Assembly: GCA_034430215.1 (NCBI GenBank)
Contig: DAOUFE010000027.1
Span: forward strand, 61,754-125,753
Source of the DNA: UBA4782 sp034430215
Lineage (GTDB): Bacteria > Chloroflexota > Anaerolineae > Anaerolineales > Anaerolineaceae
Direction: 5' to 3'
Length of the DNA: 64,000 nucleotides
Shown: positions 59,947 to 64,000 of the stretch, piece after piece
Layout of the letters: each line of letters opens with the position of its first letter
Position numbering within the stretch: the first letter of the stretch is position 1
Notes under the pieces: model-generated
What the model saw: the letters and a program-made list of their open reading frames with translations, nothing else
The model's database searches: none
Told to the model about the DNA's origin: nothing
Position numbers and translations under genes: made by a program

Positions 59947-60795
59947 TTACCGTGGTATCACGGGTACATAAATATACATGATTGAATCAGGCGCAAAGAA
60001 TGTGAATTCGTCAGTATAGACTTCCATATCCCGTCCATCCTCCGTCTGGCGGTAATTCGAGGCGGGGAGGATTTCCTGGTAAATTCGATTATACGTGTCG
60101 CCTAAAGTATCTGCAGCTCCACGATGCTCAAATACAGCCCAGGTGCTGGCAGGAACGGTGCGCGCCACCATTCCTTCAGGAATCGGGTCATTAGGATCTA
60201 CTTCATACCCTGCCAGGTATTCGAATACACCATCAGAACCTCCATTGACCCATTGGCATACGCCATATGCAGCATCACCTTTACAAACCAATTCATTTCC
60301 ACGTTTATTAAATTTGGTCCACATTTCTGGGATTTCATTATTTTGGTTCTTTCCCACGTACAGCATTCCGACCACTGTAAAAGAAGGTCGTGTGACCAGT
60401 TTTAGTTCCATTATCGTCTCCTTAATTATTCCCGATGGAACAAGCGGTGAATGTCCCTCTTGTTCGATTTGACGCAGCCGTTCCTCAACCTGCTCAAGCC
60501 GGTGTTGCTCTACCTGAACCAGTTGAGATAATTCACGCTGCTTCATTGTCAGCATAGCTCGCAGCTTATCAATTTGCAGGTCATTATCCAATAGTAAACC
60601 CACCTGCTTCAGTGAGAAACCCAGGTCTTTCAATGCAAGGATACGGTTTAAACGGCTCAATTGTTCATCGGTGTAATAACGGTAGCCCGTAAAGCGATCC
60701 ACCCACCCTGGGCGAAGCAGCCCAATTTGGGCATAGTGTCGAAGCGTCTTGACCGTTACATTCCCTGCACGGGCGAATTCACCAATCTTGTACAT
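59947..60795 (-). CDS. MerR-family regulator with GyrI-like ligand domain
   Basis: A 282-residue transcriptional activator. The N-terminal MerR helix-turn-helix and wing cover about residues 2-70 (IGEFARAGNVTVKTLRHYAQIG and GYRYYTDEQLSRLNRIL), then a long dimerisation helix and a C-terminal GyrI-like effector domain from about residue 125. It likely responds to a small molecule such as a drug. The promoter region upstream has the 19-bp spacer bound by MerR proteins. It is a single gene. Confidence 0.88.
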   Translation of the reverse strand: MYKIGEFARAGNVTVKTLRHYAQIGLLRPGWVDRFTGYRYYTDEQLSRLNRILALKDLGFSLKQVGLLLDNDLQIDKLRAMLTMKQRELSQLVQVEQHRLEQVEERLRQIEQEGHSPLVPSGIIKETIMELKLVTRPSFTVVGMLYVGKNQNNEIPEMWTKFNKRGNELVCKGDAAYGVCQWVNGGSDGVFEYLAGYEVDPNDPIPEGMVARTVPASTWAVFEHRGAADTLGDTYNRIYQEILPASNYRQTEDGRDMEVYTDEFTFFAPDSIMYIYVPVIPR

Positions 60796-60866
60796 TTTGC
60801 TTTTCCTGTTCCTGGTTTCTCAAGACAATCCGGGCGTCCCCAGACGATGATGCATCATTTGAGGTG

Positions 60867-60897
60867 AGTATACAGTATCCCCCAGGGGGAGAGTCAA
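60867..60897 (-). promoter_or_regulatory. MerR-type promoter and operator
   Basis: On the minus strand, TTGACT (60897-60892) and TATACT (60872-60867) with a 19-bp spacer that holds the palindrome CTCCCCCTGGGGGA. A long 19-bp spacer with an inverted repeat between the boxes is the hallmark of MerR-family promoters, which the regulator shortens by DNA twisting. It points at the MerR gene, suggesting autoregulation. Confidence 0.85.
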
Positions 60898-60975
60898 GAG
60901 TAATTTATCGAATTCATTTTCAGTAAAGCGGGAATCTTGAAGGTTTTCCGCAAGACATTTTGTGTGCATTTTTTG

Positions 60976-61004
60976 TTGACGCTCAAAAAAGGACGTGTTA
61001 CAAT
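60976..61004 (+). promoter_or_regulatory. tRNA-Lys promoter
   Basis: TTGACG (60976-60981) and TACAAT (60999-61004) with a 17-bp spacer. The start is expected near 61011, about five bases before the mature tRNA end. Confidence 0.85.
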
Positions 61005-61015
61005 ACCGTTCGCTT

Positions 61016-61087
61016 GGGTGCGTAGCTCAATGGAAGAGCAGTGGCCTTTTAAGCCATTGGTTGGGAGTTCGAGCCTCCCCGCACTCA
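61016..61087 (+). tRNA. tRNA-Lys (anticodon TTT)
   Basis: The cloverleaf is complete: acceptor GGGTGCG pairs with CGCACTC (one G-U), D arm AGCTC...GAGC, anticodon loop CTTTTAA with TTT as the anticodon, T arm with GTTCGAG and discriminator A. The CCA end is not encoded. A strong promoter lies upstream. Confidence 0.96.
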
Positions 61088-61178
61088 TCTTTTTATTTAA
61101 TCCTTCTCCCCGACTGCAAGAAGCTGGCTGAGAGCCGATCCAATAAATGACCGGTTTCGAACTCAAAACCCACTTTGA

Positions 61179-61730
61179 CTATGGATTCTTGCTATACAGC
61201 CACTTTAACATCACACCTTCCAATGCCAGGTTTGGATCAACTTCATCATCATCTTCGAAATCATATTTCTGTACAACCCATTGCTCATCCTCATAGGTGA
61301 GTTCAGCAAGAACATATTGCCATACAGATTTATCATCTGATGCAATAAATCCTTTAAACAAGATCTCCGTCTTCACACCGAGAATCTCCGGGGTAATCGT
61401 TGCGTGTGTATCGGATGGAGTAGGCTCTCCGGAATACTTTCTTGTAATGATCCCCCGCATATCAACCATTTCTGCATTCACCCAATATGTGAGATTATCT
61501 TCATAAGTATTCATATCCAGGGCGAAACTGCTGTGCGTATCCTGCTCGATCTTTTGGCGTACTTCATACACAATATTGTCCAACATCTGTCTGGGCAGAT
61601 CACCCTTTTTTACAAGCCGTATCAAATCTTCTTCTACGGTAATTGATGAAGAACATCCATTAAGAAGAATCACTCCAGAGAGAAGAATAATCAGACAAAA
61701 GAATTGTTGAATTCTATGATGCGGTTTCAT
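61179..61730 (-). CDS. Lipoprotein of unknown function
   Basis: A 183-residue secreted lipoprotein. The signal peptide MKPHHRIQQFFCLIILLSGVILLNGC has a lipobox LLNGC, placing the lipidated Cys at about residue 26. The mature domain, about 155 residues, has an alternating beta pattern (SSFALDMNTYEDNLTYWV) and an acidic tail. I recognise no family. ATG 61730 follows GGGAGA. Confidence 0.75.
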   Translation of the reverse strand: MKPHHRIQQFFCLIILLSGVILLNGCSSSITVEEDLIRLVKKGDLPRQMLDNIVYEVRQKIEQDTHSSFALDMNTYEDNLTYWVNAEMVDMRGIITRKYSGEPTPSDTHATITPEILGVKTEILFKGFIASDDKSVWQYVLAELTYEDEQWVVQKYDFEDDDEVDPNLALEGVMLKWLYSKNP

Positions 61731-61788
61731 TTGTCTCCCTTCAAGCAATTTGACAGAATGTTTTCACACTACTGATTACTATAAATAA

Positions 61789-61820
61789 GCATCATTTTAT
61801 CGCTGCAAAATAAATGATGC
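61789..61820 (-). terminator. Hairpin after the histidine phosphatase gene
   Basis: An imperfect 10-11-bp stem (61789-61800 with 61807-61820) on the minus strand, followed by a T-rich run TTATTTATAG. It lies three bases beyond the phosphatase stop at 61823. Confidence 0.5.
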
Positions 61821-61822
61821 CT

Positions 61823-62458
61823 CTACCTTCTCATATTTAGTAGATAATCCATCCATCCCTGTTTTGAAAGCACCTGATTCATCTGTATCACCAATGATTT
61901 ATCTTCCCAAACCTTTATTATCGAAACGGAACAGGTACTTGCTTCTAATCGATGGAAATCACCCTCTGGCATCCGGAGATAGTGTGCCAGTGTAAGCCGC
62001 ACCTGATCAGCATGGGTAAAACAGGCTACCATGTCCCTTTCCTGCCACCGTTTTGCAATGTCATCGATTGCTTTTATTATCCGTTCAGTTGCTGAAGCAA
62101 TCGAATCTCCGCCAGGAAAAGGTTCAGTGTTATCAGGATCAGCCATTTTTTTCCAGGCTTTCATCCGCCATAACTGTTTAAAAGTCTTTCCCGCAAATAT
62201 GCCATAATCCATTTCTATCAAACCCGGGTGTATTTCCACCGGTAATCCCTTTCGGTCTGCCAGAGGTTGGGCAGTCTGCATTGCCCGTTCAATGGGTGAC
62301 GAATAGATCGCCTTGATGGGAAGTCCTTCAAGTGCCTCAGCAACTTCCAGGGCTTGTTTTCTCCCCGTTTCGTTTAAATCGATCCCCGGTAATCTGCTTT
62401 GCAGCCGCTTGCGTACCCAATCTGTTTCCCCGTGCCGTATCAATAAAATTAACGTCAT
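61823..62458 (-). CDS. Histidine phosphatase family protein
   Basis: A 211-residue phosphoglycerate-mutase-like phosphatase. The phospho-His motif is LLIRHGETDW, and the later EMDYG and FTHADQ segments supply the acid and second His. The N-terminus is like those of small broad-specificity phosphatases; a possible role in phosphoglycerate or sugar-phosphate metabolism is not proven. The start ATG 62458 lies four bases after the rarA stop, so they are co-transcribed. Confidence 0.88.
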   Translation of the reverse strand: MTLILLIRHGETDWVRKRLQSRLPGIDLNETGRKQALEVAEALEGLPIKAIYSSPIERAMQTAQPLADRKGLPVEIHPGLIEMDYGIFAGKTFKQLWRMKAWKKMADPDNTEPFPGGDSIASATERIIKAIDDIAKRWQERDMVACFTHADQVRLTLAHYLRMPEGDFHRLEASTCSVSIIKVWEDKSLVIQMNQVLSKQGWMDYLLNMRR

Positions 62459-62461
62459 TAA

Positions 62462-63835
62462 TTATTTCTCTCCCGACTTTTTCGTAATGTTCTGTTTACG
62501 TTCCTGGATCCAGGCTTCCTTTCTCTTTCGCCATTCAGCCAGACGGACTGCAACTTCCTGCTCATACCCTTCATTAGATGGCTCGTAAAATTTCGTTCCC
62601 TCTACCTGATCGGGTAAATATTGTTGAGGAGTGAAATGTCCTTCAAAATCATGCGGATATTGATATCCCTCGCCGTGTCCCAATCCCCGCTTATCTCGAT
62701 TGCTATCCATTAGATGAGAAGGAACTGGGGAAATCCCTTTCTCTTCTATCCATCCTGCGGCTTTAAAATACCCGCCAACGCTGTTTGATTTTGGCGCGGT
62801 TGCCAGATAGACAGTCGCTTCTGCAATAGGATAAACACCTTCAGGTAAACCAACATACTCAAAAGCTTGAGCTGCCGCTGATGCCACCACCATTCCTTGT
62901 GGATCAGCAAGCCCAATATCTTCAGAAGCTAGCACGATCAGCCGACGGATGATGAACCGGGGGTCTTCTCCAGCGATGATCATTTTTGCCAGCCAGTATA
63001 AAGCTGCATCAGGATCAGAACCCCGCACTGATTTAATGAAGGCTGAGATAGTGTCATAATGTGCATCCCCATCTTTGTCATAGACCACAGAACGGCGCTG
63101 AACTGCTTCCTCGACCACTTGAAGGGTAATGGATATTACACCTTCCTGGTCATTGGGGGTACTGTCTATAGAAAGCTCTAAAGCATTGAATAAATTACGT
63201 GCATCGCCTCCCGACAAACGGATGAGATGCGCTTTTGCTTCCTCATCCAGCTTAACTTTGTGATTGCCATACCCATGCACAGGATCCTGCAAAGCACGAT
63301 CGAGCAGTAAGGAAAGCTGTTCTTCATTTAGCGGTTTCATTTCAAAGATACGTGAACGGGATACCAGCGGAGCAATCACATCAAAATATGGATTTCCTGT
63401 AGTAGCGCCGATCAACGTGATCAAACCATTTTCAACATGGGGAAGCAACGCATCTTGTTGTGCTTTATTCCAGCGATGCACTTCATCGATGAACAAGATG
63501 GTACGGCGTTGGTATAACTTTCTCCGCTCCTGGGCTTCATGGATCACCCTTCGCAACTCTGCAACACCAGCCAATACAGCAGACATGCTTTCAAAATGTG
63601 CCTTGGTATACGATGCGATCAATCTTGCCAGAGTAGTTTTCCCGGTTCCAGGAGGACCAAAAAAGATAATGGAGGAGAACAGCCGGTCAGCTTCGATGGC
63701 ACGCCGCAGCGGTTTTCCCGGTGAGATCAAATGCTCCTGACCCACTACTTCTTCAAGGCTGCGCGGGCGCATTCGTTCCGCAAGGGGAGCTTCCCGTTCC
63801 ATTCTTTCTTGCAAAGCGTGATCAAAAAGGTCCAT
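62462..63835 (-). CDS. rarA: Replication-associated recombination protein A (RarA/MgsA)
   Basis: A 457-residue AAA+ ATPase that acts at stalled replication forks. Walker A is FFGPPGTGKTTLARLIA, Walker B ILFIDEVHRWNK, and sensor 1 is LIGATTGNPYFDV. The C-terminal part has the RarA-specific segments EDIGLADPQGMVVASAA and LYWLAKMIIAGEDPRF. The length is normal. It is upstream of the histidine phosphatase in a two-gene unit. Confidence 0.94.
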   Translation of the reverse strand: MDLFDHALQERMEREAPLAERMRPRSLEEVVGQEHLISPGKPLRRAIEADRLFSSIIFFGPPGTGKTTLARLIASYTKAHFESMSAVLAGVAELRRVIHEAQERRKLYQRRTILFIDEVHRWNKAQQDALLPHVENGLITLIGATTGNPYFDVIAPLVSRSRIFEMKPLNEEQLSLLLDRALQDPVHGYGNHKVKLDEEAKAHLIRLSGGDARNLFNALELSIDSTPNDQEGVISITLQVVEEAVQRRSVVYDKDGDAHYDTISAFIKSVRGSDPDAALYWLAKMIIAGEDPRFIIRRLIVLASEDIGLADPQGMVVASAAAQAFEYVGLPEGVYPIAEATVYLATAPKSNSVGGYFKAAGWIEEKGISPVPSHLMDSNRDKRGLGHGEGYQYPHDFEGHFTPQQYLPDQVEGTKFYEPSNEGYEQEVAVRLAEWRKRKEAWIQERKQNITKKSGEK

Positions 63836-63877
63836 ATCTATTCTCTACATAGAACAGGAAATACATCATACCTGCTG

Positions 63878-64000
63878 TCAATCGGTTTTCCACTTTGTAA
63901 GTAAATCCGGGATTTCAGCCAATCGGTTAACAATTGCATCTGGCTTGACACTTTCCCGGTAGGGTTGATTGGCTGATTTACTGGCTCGTCGAGTGATCCA
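63878..64000 (-). CDS. C-terminal end of a probable HAD-family hydrolase (runs off the window)
   Basis: The last 40 codons and a TGA stop of a gene that continues past base 64000. The peptide has SVKPDAIVNRLAEIPDLL and ends KWKTD, a tail typical of HAD phosphatases such as phosphoglycolate phosphatase (PDA-x-x-x-x-L-x-E-x-P). The identity is only suggested by this short stretch. Confidence 0.45.
   Translation of the reverse strand, partial: WITRRASKSANQPYRESVKPDAIVNRLAEIPDLLTKWKTD

Noticed and set aside
60894..61166. A 90-codon minus-strand frame crossing the tRNA-Lys gene.
   Set aside because: Translating a tRNA on the opposite strand gives this kind of artefact; no ribosome-binding site.
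1..64000. CRISPR arrays, insertion sequences, phage or plasmid genes.
   Set aside because: I found no regularly spaced direct repeats and no transposase, integrase, Cas or replication-initiation genes in the window.

Overview
The window reads as a housekeeping-dense chromosomal segment from a Chloroflexota bacterium, most likely class Anaerolineae (inference). Supporting signs are Thr/Pro-rich extracytoplasmic linkers in several membrane proteins, an archaeal-type AspRS, stand-alone B12-dependent mutase parts with MeaB, a MutL/GlmL-like ATPase beside membrane proteins of unknown function, and moderate GC. I see no rRNA, CRISPR array, transposase, phage or plasmid module. One tRNA gene (Lys, TTT) is present.

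Layout. 1-462: start of the ATP synthase operon on the minus strand (atpI-like, then atpB running off the edge) behind a consensus promoter only 7 nt from the start codon. 645-3266: polysaccharide genes (UDP-GlcNAc 2-epimerase, hexapeptide acetyltransferase, GT4). 3274-10479: a purine-type phosphoribosyltransferase, a phosphodiesterase, a solute-binding lipoprotein, three tandem M42 aminopeptidases and a Thr/Pro-rich membrane protein. 10546-12623: metal chelatase I and D subunits joined by what looks like a -1 programmed frameshift site. 13035-20314: hydrolase, methylmalonyl-CoA mutase B12 subunit, MeaB, aspS, acetyltransferase, prs, mutM and two small genes. 20428-27451: NifU-like protein, cNMP-binding protein, esterase, OsmC, tpiA, ferredoxin, serS with a leader hairpin, and a degenerate response regulator. 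27814-39509: aldo/keto reductase, Fe-S protein, S1 protein, pyrG, peroxiredoxin, queuosine-precursor transporter, UDG, queA, ruvB, upp. 39518-49109: moaA, a TPR protein, a penicillin-binding-protein homologue lacking catalytic residues, HAD phosphatase, a 43-residue membrane protein, a DUF389-SH3 fusion and a phosphohexomutase.

49225-57348 is the most interesting block: seven closely packed minus-strand genes, none with a clear enzymatic role. They encode a DUF6754-like protein, two multi-pass membrane proteins, an 870-residue zinc-ribbon protein with eleven D/E-W-L/F motifs, a GlmL-family actin-like ATPase with no mutase beside it, a conserved soluble protein and a double-membrane-anchored protein ending in an LPTTG sorting-like signal. 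I infer an envelope-associated system of unknown function. 57470-64000 holds a PIG-L deacetylase, a flippase, a MerR regulator with a 19-bp-spacer promoter, tRNA-Lys, a lipoprotein, a histidine phosphatase, rarA and the end of a probable HAD hydrolase.

Genes that may work together: metal chelatase with B12-dependent methylmalonyl-CoA mutase parts and MeaB; queA with the queuosine-precursor transporter; prs, upp, pyrG and the purine phosphoribosyltransferase in nucleotide supply and salvage. Several promoters place the predicted transcription start at or next to the start codon, suggesting leaderless mRNAs are common in this genome.
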